The notes under the pieces: generated by a model | Told to the model about the DNA's origin: nothing | The model's input: the letters and a program-made list of their open reading frames with translations, nothing else | The model's database searches: none | Shown: positions 23,419-31,805 of the stretch, one piece after another | Layout of the letters: each line of letters opens with the position of its first letter | How positions within the stretch are numbered: position 1 is the stretch's first letter | Position numbers and translations under genes: made by a program | DNA from: Pseudomonas alloputida | Lineage (GTDB): Bacteria; Pseudomonadota; Gammaproteobacteria; Pseudomonadales; Pseudomonadaceae | Reading direction: 5' to 3' | DNA length: 64,000 nt | Assembly: GCF_021283545.2 (NCBI RefSeq) | Contig: NZ_CP128540.1 | Span: 1,461,501 to 1,525,500, forward strand

Positions 23419-23895
23419 ATGTCCGTGATCGCCATCGACCTGGCCATGCACCATCTGCTGGCTGAACCTGAAGACCAGGTGCTGGTCCAGGCGCAGCTTG
23501 ATGCGGCGGAGGAGGCGGCCATGCAGTTCCTCAACCGACGCTTCTACCTCGACCAGGTGACGCTCGACGAAGCCCGCGCCGGCGTGTCGGCCGCCCTGCA
23601 GCAAGCGAAGGACGTTAACGCAGCGGCGGTCACCGCAGCTGAGACCGAGCAGGACTACGCGCTGCGCTGCCGACTGCTCGACCATGCCCGCCAGGCTCTG
23701 GCCGATGCGTATGACCATGCAGACGCCATTGCCTACGGCATGGTGCTCAATTCTTCTATTCAGGCGGCTTGCCTGCTGAAGCTGGGCCATTTGTTTGCCA
23801 ACCGCGAGGATGTCGTGACCGGGACCATCGCTACCGAGCTTCCGGTGGCATCGCAGCACCTGCTGATGCCATATCGCATCCGGATGGGAGTGTGA
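23419..23895 (+). CDS. Head-tail connector protein, gp6-like
   Basis: The protein has 158 residues. It has the helical layout of HK97 gp6-type adaptors (LDAAEEAAMQFLNRRFYLDQ at the start, QAACLLKLGHLFANREDVV near the end). The middle holds an extra helical stretch rich in Ala and Asp. The position after the capsid supports the role. Confidence 0.85.
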   Translation: MSVIAIDLAMHHLLAEPEDQVLVQAQLDAAEEAAMQFLNRRFYLDQVTLDEARAGVSAALQQAKDVNAAAVTAAETEQDYALRCRLLDHARQALADAYDHADAIAYGMVLNSSIQAACLLKLGHLFANREDVVTGTIATELPVASQHLLMPYRIRMGV

Positions 23896-24236
23896 TGCAG
23901 GCCGGCAAGCTCCGGCACCGCATTGACATTCAGGAGCTGAAAGCGGTGCGTGACCCGGTGACCCTCGAGTTCGGGGAGCCAGAATGGGTCACTCGCTGGG
24001 AGAAGTGCCCAGCCAGGGTCGAAGATCTGTCGGCCAGAGACTTCATTGCCGCCCAGGCCGGCCAGGCGCAGGCCACGAGTCGGATGGTTATCCGATACCG
24101 GCCTGGCGTCCTAGCCACCATGCGCATCCTGTACCGGGGGGAGGTGTATAGCATCGTTGGCCCGCCGCTGGCCGACGCTAAGTCTGGCCTCGACTACCTG
24201 ACGATCTTGGTCGAGAAGGGGGTTAAGGATGGCTGA
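23895..24236 (+). CDS. Head closure protein
   Basis: The protein has 113 residues. GKLRHRIDIQELKAVRDPVT, then the beta strands around YRPGVLATMRILYRGEVYSI, match the SPP1 gp16/Phage_H_T_join family. It closes the head-tail channel. Its ATG overlaps the previous stop as TGATG. Confidence 0.9.
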   Translation: MQAGKLRHRIDIQELKAVRDPVTLEFGEPEWVTRWEKCPARVEDLSARDFIAAQAGQAQATSRMVIRYRPGVLATMRILYRGEVYSIVGPPLADAKSGLDYLTILVEKGVKDG

Positions 24237-24714
24237 TGGGGTCGAGTTCAGCATCACCGGCCTGGATACCCTGCTGGGGAAGCTGGAGTCGGTCAGCTAT
24301 GACGTTCGGCGCAAGGGTGGCCGGGCTGCACTTCGAAAGGCTGCCCAGGTCGTGGTGCAGAAGGCCAAGGAAGGCGCCGAGCGCATCGATGACAAGGCCA
24401 CTGGCCGCTCAATCGCAGACAACATCGCCTTGCGCTGGAACGGCAAGCTTTTCAAGCAGACAGGCGACCTGGGCTTTCGCATCGGCGTGCTGCACGGCGC
24501 CGTGCTCAAGGATGGCGGTGACCTCAGCCCTAACTCGCCGACGCCTCACTGGCGCCTGATCGAGTTCGGTACTGAGAAGATGGCCGCGGCTCCGTTCATG
24601 CGACCAGCCCTCGCCAACAGTATCAGCGAAGTCACCAGCACTTTCGTCACCGAGTACGAGAAAGCGATCGACCGCGCCATCCGGCGCGCTGCGAAGAAGG
24701 CGGCATCCTCATGA
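24229..24714 (+). CDS. HK97 gp10-like tail completion protein
   Basis: The protein has 161 residues. FSITGLDTLLGKLESVSYDV, RKAAQVVVQKAKEGA and the ending WRLIEFGTEKMAAAPFMRPA are the gp10 family pattern. It joins the tail to the head. Confidence 0.92.
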   Translation: MADGVEFSITGLDTLLGKLESVSYDVRRKGGRAALRKAAQVVVQKAKEGAERIDDKATGRSIADNIALRWNGKLFKQTGDLGFRIGVLHGAVLKDGGDLSPNSPTPHWRLIEFGTEKMAAAPFMRPALANSISEVTSTFVTEYEKAIDRAIRRAAKKAASS

Positions 24715-25079
24715 CACCACCCATTGAACTCGTTTGCGCAGCATACCCCGGCGTCACGGCGCTGCTCGGCAGTGGCGTTGACCTGCGCATGTACCCATTC
24801 GGCGAGGCGCCCGAAGCCGTGGCCAAGCCCTATGCGGTATGGCAGCTGGTGAATGGCAGCCCAGAGAACTACCTGGCCGGCCGCCCTGATGCCGATGGCT
24901 TCACGCTGCAAGTCGACGTTTACGGCACCACTAGCAAGTCAGTGCGTCAGGTGCGCGATGCGATTCGCGATGCAATTGAATTGCGCGCCTACGTCACCCG
25001 CTGGGGGGGCGAAACTCGCGACCCTGCTACCAAGAACTACCGGGCCAGCTTCGACGTGGATTGGTGGGTGCAACGCTAA
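24711..25079 (+). CDS. Tail terminator/completion protein (DUF3168-like)
   Basis: The protein has 122 residues. PFGEAPEAVAKPYAVWQLVN and LQVDVYGTTSKSVRQVRDAI match DUF3168-type tail components. The order gp10, DUF3168, tail tube is the usual one. Confidence 0.88.
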   Translation: MTPPIELVCAAYPGVTALLGSGVDLRMYPFGEAPEAVAKPYAVWQLVNGSPENYLAGRPDADGFTLQVDVYGTTSKSVRQVRDAIRDAIELRAYVTRWGGETRDPATKNYRASFDVDWWVQR

Positions 25080-25097
25080 ACAGTCGAAGTCCATCAC

Positions 25098-25121
25098 GCC
25101 CGCCCCGCGCGGGCTTTTTTA
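25098..25121 (+). terminator. Hairpin before the tail tube gene
   Basis: GCCCGC CCC GCGCGGGC is followed by TTTTTT. An RBS (CTGGAG) and the tube gene ATG follow within 20 bases. Confidence 0.85.
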
Positions 25122-25141
25122 TTGCTGACTGGAGATAAACC

Positions 25142-25642
25142 ATGTCGATGAATGCTCAGGGCGCACAGCTCTATGCGCTGTTGCCGCCAGCCAATGGTGG
25201 CTCAGGCGGTATGACTGTAATGGAAGTTGAGTGCCTCACGGCATTCAACCCCGGCGGTGCGCCTGCAGACCAGATCGATGACACCTGCCTGGCTGACACC
25301 GATCGCAAGTACAAAAAGGGCCTTCGCACGCCAGGTCAAGCGACCGCAACTATCCTGGCTGATCCGCGCAACGCCAGCCATGTGCGTATGTTCCAGCTGT
25401 CCCAGGACGATAGCGACGAGGACATCCTGTGGGCGCTCGGCTGGTCGGATGGCAAAGGCATTGCGCCCACGGTAAACACTGAGGGTGATGATTTCGAACT
25501 GCCGAAGACCCGCACCTGGTGCTTGTTCGCCGGCTACGTAGCGGATTTCCCGTTCGATTTCGCGAGCAACGCCTCGGTGAGCACCGCCGCCACCATTCAG
25601 CGTTCCGGCAAGCTCAACTGGATCATTAAGGAAAACCCATGA
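25142..25642 (+). CDS. Phage tail tube protein
   Basis: The protein has 166 residues. [20 protein letters not shown] and the later [20 protein letters not shown] fit lambda gpV-like tube subunits of siphoviruses. It is the first gene of the tail module and should be the most abundant tail protein. Confidence 0.9.
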   Translation: MSMNAQGAQLYALLPPANGGSGGMTVMEVECLTAFNPGGAPADQIDDTCLADTDRKYKKGLRTPGQATATILADPRNASHVRMFQLSQDDSDEDILWALGWSDGKGIAPTVNTEGDDFELPKTRTWCLFAGYVADFPFDFASNASVSTAATIQRSGKLNWIIKENP

Positions 25643-25977
25643 ATCTGGAGCAGCTGAAGAAGAAAGGTGGAGTCATCGCTGATGCACTGGTGCCGAAAGA
25701 AGTCGCGTGGAAGCACGTCGACAAGAACGGCAAGACCGTAACTGACAAATTCACGGTCCACATCCGTCGTCACGCCTTCGGTGTGATGGAGGCGATGTTC
25801 GCCGGCGGGGAAACTGAGCGCTTCAAAACCGCTCGCTACCTGTCGGCCAGCGTCATGCTGGGCGAAGATGGTACCGAGGAATTGCCATTCGACGACGCGG
25901 TGAATCTTGACCCAGGTCTGGGGCTGGCGCTGTACAACGCCGTTAAGGCTGTGAACAATCCGCCCCCAAAGAGCTGA
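25639..25977 (+). CDS. Tail assembly chaperone, gpG-like (frame 0 product)
   Basis: The protein has 112 residues. [20 protein letters not shown] and [20 protein letters not shown] resemble lambda gpG-type chaperones. Translation ends at 25977, just after the slippery heptamer C CCA AAG at 25965-25971. Most ribosomes should make this form. Confidence 0.88.
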   Translation: MNLEQLKKKGGVIADALVPKEVAWKHVDKNGKTVTDKFTVHIRRHAFGVMEAMFAGGETERFKTARYLSASVMLGEDGTEELPFDDAVNLDPGLGLALYNAVKAVNNPPPKS

Positions 25978-26264
25978 CCCCGGCTGATGAACTTTGGCAT
26001 GAGCTGGTGCTGAACGGGATCGGTGGCACCTCTATCGCAGAGGCCAAGGCCACGCTTTCTTACGCGGAGGTGCTGTCATGGGTCGACTATCGAGACAAGC
26101 ATGGGTCGCTCAACATAGCCAGACGACAGGAGTTGTCCGCAGCGCTGATCGCCGTTCAGGTAAATCGCAGTCGGGGTGGTAAGGCTGATCTGTACGATTT
26201 CATGCCGCATCACCCACAGCAGTCGGGGATATCGCTCATGGATGCGGTTGCCTCTTGGACATAA
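25639..26264 (+). CDS. Tail assembly chaperone, gpGT-like -1 frameshift product
   Basis: A -1 slip at C CCA AAG (25965-25971) continues in a frame that is open from 25971 to the stop at 26264. It gives a fusion of about 208 residues whose extra part reads [20 protein letters not shown] and holds a T-like domain. The extra frame has no good start of its own. In lambda G and GT bring the tape measure and tube together in a fixed ratio. The two open frames, the canonical heptamer and the position before the tape measure gene support this strongly. Confidence 0.9.
25965..25971 (+). promoter_or_regulatory. Ribosomal -1 frameshift site
   Basis: CCCAAAG is an X XXY YYZ heptamer in the correct phase (codons CCA at 25966-25968 and AAG at 25969-25971). 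The zero-frame stop follows six bases later. Confidence 0.85.
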
Positions 26265-26338
26265 CCCGTTTCGCCTTTGATTTGGGAGAATGTGAATGTA
26301 ATGGTAGATTTCCTTGGATTAACAGGGAGTGTCTAACC

Positions 26339-26689
26339 ATGGTTGTTGAACCCGAGTCAACCAAAGCATTCGTCACGCTCGCGCTTGTGGTGGCTGTGTA
26401 TTTTATCCCAACCATTGTGGCCGCAATTCGTCTTCATCAAAATCGCGTCTCGATTATGCTGCTGAACCTCTTCCTTGGATGGACGGGGCTTGGGTGGCTG
26501 GGAGCGCTAATATGGTCCGCATCGGCAATAAATAAACCGGCCGGAGGCGTCGCTCCTCCCATCGCTCATGCAGGAAGATCGGGAGAAGATCCATACCATG
26601 AGCTCGAAAAATTAGCTGCTCTGAAAGAGCGAGGGCACATAACGGCAGAAGAGTTTGAGGCAGAAAAAGCCAAGATTCTGAGCCGCTAG
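26339..26689 (+). CDS. Superinfection immunity protein with C-terminal SHOCT domain
   Basis: The protein has 116 residues from the ATG at 26339 (GGGAG nine bases upstream). Two membrane segments (FVTLALVVAVYFIPTIVAA, then IMLLNLFLGWTGLGWLGALI) match the superinfection immunity family (related to T4 Imm), which blocks entry of DNA from later phages. The tail EKLAALKERGHITAEEFEAE is a SHOCT motif. The gene lies between GT and the tape measure, where phages normally have none. It is AT-richer than its neighbours and ends at its own terminator, so it is probably a moron expressed in the lysogen. Upstream TTGATT with a TAATGG or similar is a weak promoter candidate. Confidence 0.88.
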   Translation: MVVEPESTKAFVTLALVVAVYFIPTIVAAIRLHQNRVSIMLLNLFLGWTGLGWLGALIWSASAINKPAGGVAPPIAHAGRSGEDPYHELEKLAALKERGHITAEEFEAEKAKILSR

Positions 26690-26703
26690 ACCTTCACGTA
26701 ACA

Positions 26704-26727
26704 AACCCGCTTAGGCGGGTTTTTTTT
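26704..26727 (+). terminator. Terminator after the immunity gene
   Basis: AACCCGC TTAG GCGGGTT is followed by T6, then CGCCTGGAGG and the tape measure ATG. Confidence 0.88.
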
Positions 26728-26742
26728 CGCCTGGAGGAAAGT

Positions 26743-29301
26743 ATGGCGAGCCGTTCACTTGGCACACTTACACTCGACCTAATCGCGAAAATCGGCGGTT
26801 TCACTGGTCCGCTGGACAAGGCAGGTCGTGAAACGCAGAAGCAAATGGCCGAGATCAAGAAGCAGGCCGAGCGTCTGGGTACTGCCGTAGGTGCTACTTT
26901 CGCCGCCATTCCCGCCGTTGTCGCTGGGCTTGTAACCAGTTCCGCGTCAGCGGCGAAAGAGATTTCCAATTTATCCGCGCTCGCGGGGGTGGGTACTACT
27001 GAGTTCCAGCGCTTTGCGGCTGCCGCAGCCTCGGTCGGACTGAACCAGGAAAAACTGTCTGATATTTTCAAGGACACAAACGACAAAGTCGGCGACTTCC
27101 TGGCTACTGGCGGCGGAGAGCTGAAAAACTTTTTCGAAACGGTAGCGCCAAAGGTTGGCGTGACTGCGGACCAGTTTCGCAAGCTGAACAGCGCGGATGC
27201 GCTGCAGCTCTACGTTACCAGCCTTCAAAAGGCAAACGTCAGCCAGTCGCAAATGACTTTCTTCATGGAGGCGATCGCCGACGAGGCCACGGCCCTTGTG
27301 CCGCTCCTGGCCGATGGTGGCAAGAAATTCAAGGAGCTGGGTAATGCCGCGCAGGCTGCCGGCATGATCATGGATGAGCAGACAATTGGTGCTGCTCAGC
27401 AATTCAGCACAGAACTGACCGTTATAGGCCAGTACGCCAACTCAGCGAAGACCGCCCTGGCTGCCGAGTTCATGCCGGTGTTGGCGCAGCTGGCGAAAGA
27501 CCTGGCCGACACCTCAAAAGAGGCTGGTGGCCTTCGAAAAGTAGTTCAGGAGTTCGCTGATGACTTCATCGAGGTTACTGCGACCACTGCGAGTCTTGCC
27601 GACGGTATTGCGCGGGCATTCAAGATTGCTGCAGCGACCATCGTCAGTGGGTTTTCCACAACGATGGCGTACCTGCAGAGCATCGGGGCTACAGCGAACA
27701 CTTTGCTTGGCGCCATTACTTTTGGCGACATGTCAAAAGACTTCAAGAAGAATGCTGAGCAGCTGACAAACGATGCGATTATCAACTCGAGGACCGCTGG
27801 AAGCGTTATGTCGGAGGTTGCGGAAGCCTTCAACAAGCCTTGGTCCGGCGACGTAATCCGCGATTACGTTAAAGAGGCTAGGAAGGCCGCTGCCGAGTTG
27901 CCCAAATTGCAGCCGCCAGGAAGTGGTAACGCAGGGATTGTCGGTCACACCGATGCGCAGAAAGCCGCAGCGAAGGCGGCTGAGGCCGCCACCAAAAAGC
28001 TGAACCAGGCGTTCAAGACGACTGAAGAGAACTACCAGAGGCAGATTGAGCTGATCAACACCTCGACGGACAAGCGCAAGGATGCGACCGAAGTTGAGAA
28101 GCTAGCCTTCGAGATATCCAGCGGGAAGCTGGACGGCATCAACGACAAACAGCGTAAGCGTCTGGAGGGCCTGGCGGCTGAGCTTGACGCCCTGAAGAAG
28201 GTCAAGAACGCCGAAGAGGACGCCAAAAAGCTTGCTTCCTTCAAGTCTAACGTGAACGAAGACTTCCTCACAGCCAGCAACGGCTTTGATCAAGAGCTCG
28301 CTGGCGCGGGCCGTGGTGACAAGTACAAGGAGCGCCTGAAAGAGCGCCTAGCGATCGAGCAGGACTTCAACCGCCAGCAGCGCGAGCTGGTTCTTCAGCG
28401 CAACAGCGGCGATATAAGCCAAGAGCTCTACGACCAGGAAACCGAGGTGCTGAGCGATGCGCTGGCCGAGCGCCTGGAACTGCAGAACGACTATTACAGC
28501 CAGCTCGACGAAGCGCAGAACAACTGGATGGATGGCGTCACCAGCGCCTGGGAGAACTTCGCAGACGCTGCGACGAACTACTCGGCCATGGCTGCCGATG
28601 CAACGACCTCTGTGCTTGGGAGTGCCAGAAGTGAACTTGGCTCGTTCCTCTCCGATGTAGCCACGGGCTCCGAGGATGCAGGCGATGCCTTGGCCGATAT
28701 GGTCACCGGCTTCGCCAAGTCGATGATCGATACCCTGGCGGACATGGCCGCACAGTGGCTGGTGTACCAGGCAGTGCAGCTGCTGGTCGGCAAGAGCACC
28801 CAGTCGGTTGCAGCTATGGGCATGGTGGCCAACGCGCAGGCGACCTCGTTTCAGGCCCAGCTGGCTGCCTATGCGTCCACTGCCGCGATCCCTATCGTCG
28901 GCCCGGCCCTGGCGCCTGGTGCCGCGATGGCCGCAGCCATGGCCACGGCGCCGATGGTGGCTGGCGTGGCATCCACATCCCTCATGGGTATGGCTCACAA
29001 CGGCCTCGACAACATTCCGCGAGAGGGTACCTGGCTGCTCGACGGCGGGGAACGGGTGCTGAACCCGAACCAGAACCGCGACCTGACTCAGTACTTGCGC
29101 AACGCGAACGATGCTGGCGCAGGCTCGGGCGGCGGGGGCGGCGTCACGATCAACGCACCGGTCACCGTCCAGGCTCAGCCCGGCATGAGCGACGACGCCG
29201 CGCGCCGACAGGGAGAAATGATGGCCGAGGGGCTGAAGCAGCAGATGGAACAGGTGATTTACGAGGCCACCCAGCAGGGCGGGCTTCTCTGGAGGCGGTA
29301 A
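26743..29301 (+). CDS. Tail tape measure protein
   Basis: The protein has 852 residues. The N-terminus (LGTLTLDLIAKIGGFTGPLD) and the Ala-rich helices are tape-measure-like. The middle has coiled coils, with membrane-like stretches near residues 670-760 (for example TAAIPIVGPALAPGAAMAAA). The ending GVTINAPVTVQAQPGMSDDA is typical. Its length sets tail length, about 130 nm by the usual 0.15 nm per residue. Confidence 0.95.
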   Translation: MASRSLGTLTLDLIAKIGGFTGPLDKAGRETQKQMAEIKKQAERLGTAVGATFAAIPAVVAGLVTSSASAAKEISNLSALAGVGTTEFQRFAAAAASVGLNQEKLSDIFKDTNDKVGDFLATGGGELKNFFETVAPKVGVTADQFRKLNSADALQLYVTSLQKANVSQSQMTFFMEAIADEATALVPLLADGGKKFKELGNAAQAAGMIMDEQTIGAAQQFSTELTVIGQYANSAKTALAAEFMPVLAQLAKDLADTSKEAGGLRKVVQEFADDFIEVTATTASLADGIARAFKIAAATIVSGFSTTMAYLQSIGATANTLLGAITFGDMSKDFKKNAEQLTNDAIINSRTAGSVMSEVAEAFNKPWSGDVIRDYVKEARKAAAELPKLQPPGSGNAGIVGHTDAQKAAAKAAEAATKKLNQAFKTTEENYQRQIELINTSTDKRKDATEVEKLAFEISSGKLDGINDKQRKRLEGLAAELDALKKVKNAEEDAKKLASFKSNVNEDFLTASNGFDQELAGAGRGDKYKERLKERLAIEQDFNRQQRELVLQRNSGDISQELYDQETEVLSDALAERLELQNDYYSQLDEAQNNWMDGVTSAWENFADAATNYSAMAADATTSVLGSARSELGSFLSDVATGSEDAGDALADMVTGFAKSMIDTLADMAAQWLVYQAVQLLVGKSTQSVAAMGMVANAQATSFQAQLAAYASTAAIPIVGPALAPGAAMAAAMATAPMVAGVASTSLMGMAHNGLDNIPREGTWLLDGGERVLNPNQNRDLTQYLRNANDAGAGSGGGGGVTINAPVTVQAQPGMSDDAARRQGEMMAEGLKQQMEQVIYEATQQGGLLWRR

Positions 29302-29648
29302 TGGCAGAAACGTTCAGCTTCTGCACCCGGCTGGGTGCGACGGGTGAGATCAAGCAGAGGGTGTGGGAGAACGACTTCGGTGACGGTTACACCCAGGCCG
29401 GCGGTACCGGGATCAACACCAAGACCCAGGAGTGGTCGCACAAGGCCGTGGGCAGCCTCGACGCCGGCGAAGAACTGCGCCTGATGCGCGACTTCCTCGA
29501 CCGGCACGAAGGCTACAAGTCCTTCCTCTGGACGCCGCCGGGCGGCACGCAGGGCCGGTACAAGGCCAACGGCTACAAGCTCGACCCGAAGGGCGCCGGG
29601 CTCTTCGAGATCAGCTTCACCATGAAGCAGACATTCACCCCCTACTGA
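29301..29648 (+). CDS. Minor tail protein M-like
   Basis: The protein has 115 residues. FSFCTRLGATGEIKQRVWEN and FLWTPPGGTQGRYKANGYKL are the lambda gpM family pattern. It joins the tail tip. Start overlaps the tape measure stop (TAATG). Confidence 0.92.
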   Translation: MAETFSFCTRLGATGEIKQRVWENDFGDGYTQAGGTGINTKTQEWSHKAVGSLDAGEELRLMRDFLDRHEGYKSFLWTPPGGTQGRYKANGYKLDPKGAGLFEISFTMKQTFTPY

Positions 29649-29671
29649 CCCCGCACTGCGGGGTTTTTCTT
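29649..29671 (+). terminator. Hairpin between M and L genes
   Basis: CCCCGC ACT GCGGGG is followed by TTTTTC, directly after the M stop. The L gene starts 12 bases later. Confidence 0.75.
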
Positions 29672-29682
29672 TCTGAGGCCCC

Positions 29683-30384
29683 ATGACATTCGAATCCGAT
29701 ATCCAGAAGCTCGAGCCGGGCAACCAGATCCGGCTGTTCGAAGTGGACGCGACGCGCCTGGGCGGCAACATCATGCGCTTCCACGGCCACGCCCAAGAGG
29801 CCGACATCATCTGGCAGGGCCAGCTGTACTCGGCGATGCAGCTGGAAGCCAAGGGCTTCGACATCCGTGGCGATGGCCGGCCCGCAACGCCGACGCTGCA
29901 GCTGGTCAACGAAATCAACGGGGTGAGGGGAGCGGTCACCGCGCTGTGCCTGGCCCTGAAGGACCTGGTCGGCTCCAAGGTGAAGGTAATCGAAACCTTC
30001 CGGCACTTCCTCGATGCGGCCAACTTCCCCGACGGGAACCCGGAGGCGTCCAACCAGGCGCGGGAAAACCTCTGGTACATCGAGCAAAAGACCGATGAAG
30101 ACCGCCAGCAGGTGACGTTCCAGCTGTCCAGCCCGCTGGATATGGGCGGCATCATGCTGCCGAGCCAGCAGATCACCAAGTTGTGCCGCTGGGCCTGCCG
30201 GGGTCAGTACCGGGGCGAGGCCTGCGCCTACACCGGCGCGGCCATGTACACCAAGCAGGACGAGCCCACCGACAATCCGGCGCTCGACCGCTGCCCGGGG
30301 CGGTGGAAGAGCTGCAAGCTCCGCGGCAACACCCGCCGCTTCGGCGGCTCCATGGGCGCGAGCCTGATCGCCAGTTCGAGGTAA
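29683..30384 (+). CDS. Minor tail protein L-like
   Basis: The protein has 233 residues. SDIQKLEPGNQIRLFEVDAT begins the gpL family. The C-terminal four cysteines (LCRWACRGQ, GEACAYTG, DRCPGRWKSCK) are like those of lambda gpL, which hold a 4Fe-4S cluster. It is part of the tail tip. Confidence 0.93.
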   Translation: MTFESDIQKLEPGNQIRLFEVDATRLGGNIMRFHGHAQEADIIWQGQLYSAMQLEAKGFDIRGDGRPATPTLQLVNEINGVRGAVTALCLALKDLVGSKVKVIETFRHFLDAANFPDGNPEASNQARENLWYIEQKTDEDRQQVTFQLSSPLDMGGIMLPSQQITKLCRWACRGQYRGEACAYTGAAMYTKQDEPTDNPALDRCPGRWKSCKLRGNTRRFGGSMGASLIASSR

Positions 30385-30387
30385 TCG

Positions 30388-31170
30388 ATGCGCATCAACC
30401 AGACACTGCAGGCCGCGATCCGCGAGCATGCCGAACGCGAGTACCCGGCCGAAGCGTGCGGGGTGCTGATCAAGACCGACCAGGGCCGGAGCTACGTGCC
30501 TTGTCGCAACCTGGCGAAGACACCGCGGGAGAACTTCCGCCTGCACCACGAGGACCTGGCAAACGCCGAAGACCAGGGCGAGCTGCTGGCGATCGTGCAC
30601 AGCCACCCCGACGCCGCGCCCATGCCGAGCATGGCTGACCTGGTCAGCTGCGAGCTCCATGAGGTGCCATGGGGCATCGTCGGCTGGCCCGGCGGCGATA
30701 TGCAGTGGTTCAAGCCGTCCGGCTACCAGGCCCCGCTGCTGGGCCGCGAGTTCGCCCACGGCCTGCTCGACTGCTGGGGCGCCTGTCGCGACTGGTACGC
30801 CCGCGAGGCCGGGCTGGTGCTGCCCAACTTCGAACGGGATGACCTGTGGTGGGAGCAGGAGGACGGCCCGAGCCTGTACGAGGCGAACTTCGCTGGCGCC
30901 GGCTTCTATCAGGTGGACGTGCCACAGCGTGGTGACATGCTGGTGTTTATGGTGCCATCGCCTGGCCGGCCGTGCTTCCACCCGAACCACGCGGCCATCT
31001 ACCTGGGCAGTCAACCGGACCTTACCAGTGAGCCGGCGGCATCGCTCGGTGGCAGCGGGCCATTCATCTACCACCACATGGCCGGCAGGGCGTCGACTCG
31101 CGAGGTCTACGGCTGGTCGATGGCCAGCCGCTGCCGGCTGATCCTGCGGCACAAGGACTACCAACCATGA
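30388..31170 (+). CDS. Tail tip protein K-like, Mov34/JAMM plus NlpC/P60 domains
   Basis: The protein has 260 residues. The N-terminal JAB1/MPN motif is AIVHSHPDAAPMPSMAD. The C-terminal NlpC/P60 peptidase has the cysteine in GLLDCWGACRDWY and histidines in CFHPNHAAIYLG. As in lambda gpK these may cut cell wall peptides during DNA entry. It overlaps the I gene start. Confidence 0.93.
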   Translation: MRINQTLQAAIREHAEREYPAEACGVLIKTDQGRSYVPCRNLAKTPRENFRLHHEDLANAEDQGELLAIVHSHPDAAPMPSMADLVSCELHEVPWGIVGWPGGDMQWFKPSGYQAPLLGREFAHGLLDCWGACRDWYAREAGLVLPNFERDDLWWEQEDGPSLYEANFAGAGFYQVDVPQRGDMLVFMVPSPGRPCFHPNHAAIYLGSQPDLTSEPAASLGGSGPFIYHHMAGRASTREVYGWSMASRCRLILRHKDYQP

Positions 31171-31751
31171 AACGCACGGTGAAGCTGTACGGCGTGCTAC
31201 GCAAGCACTTCGGCCGCGAGTACGTTCTGGACGTGAACAGCACCCGCGATGCCATTCAGGCCCTGTGCAACATGGTCCCGGGCTTCGAGGAGTTCCTGTC
31301 CAACGGTGAAGAGCGGGGCCTGGTGTTCACCGTCTTCTCGGGCACTCGCAACCTCTCAGCGGATGATCTGGACCTGAAGGGCGACGACGCCGGCGATATC
31401 CGCATCGCACCGATCATCCAGGGCAGCAAGCAGGCCGGTTTGTTCACGACCATTCTCGGCGTGGTGCTGATCGTCGCCGGCTACTTCACGTTCGGCACGA
31501 CCTCCGCCTACGGCGTCGCCATGATCGCGGGCGGGGCGGCCATGGCCGCCTCCGGCGTTGTGCAGATGCTGTCGCCAACCCCCAAAACCGGTGGCTTGGA
31601 CCGTAACGAGGATGGCAACAACCCCAGCTATGGCTTTGGTGGTGCAGTCACGACGATCGCCCAGGGCAACCCCTACCCGCTGTTGTACGGCGAGCGGGAG
31701 ATCGGCGGGGCCGTCGAGTCCGGCGGAATTTACACGCAAGACCGGCTGTGA
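31167..31751 (+). CDS. Tail assembly protein I-like
   Basis: The protein has 194 residues. The N-terminal beta-grasp domain (RTVKLYGVLRKHFGREYVLD) is followed by a hydrophobic stretch with Gly/Ala (VAMIAGGAAMAASGVVQML) and a Pro-Gly-rich end. The order M, L, K, I, J is that of lambda. Confidence 0.92.
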   Translation: MKRTVKLYGVLRKHFGREYVLDVNSTRDAIQALCNMVPGFEEFLSNGEERGLVFTVFSGTRNLSADDLDLKGDDAGDIRIAPIIQGSKQAGLFTTILGVVLIVAGYFTFGTTSAYGVAMIAGGAAMAASGVVQMLSPTPKTGGLDRNEDGNNPSYGFGGAVTTIAQGNPYPLLYGEREIGGAVESGGIYTQDRL

Positions 31752-31767
31752 TCGCCGGCAACACCTG

Positions 31768-31788
31768 ACCCGCTTCGGCGGGTTTTTT
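31768..31788 (+). terminator. Hairpin between I and J genes
   Basis: ACCCGC TTCG GCGGGT is followed by TTTTTCG and, after 17 bases, the J gene start behind TTGGAG. Confidence 0.85.
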
Positions 31789-31805
31789 CGTTTTTGGAGA
31801 GTGGA

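Noticed and set aside
26007..26264. Separate gene starting with GTG at 26007
   Set aside because: No RBS; the frame is open upstream to the slippery site, so it is the T part of a frameshift fusion.
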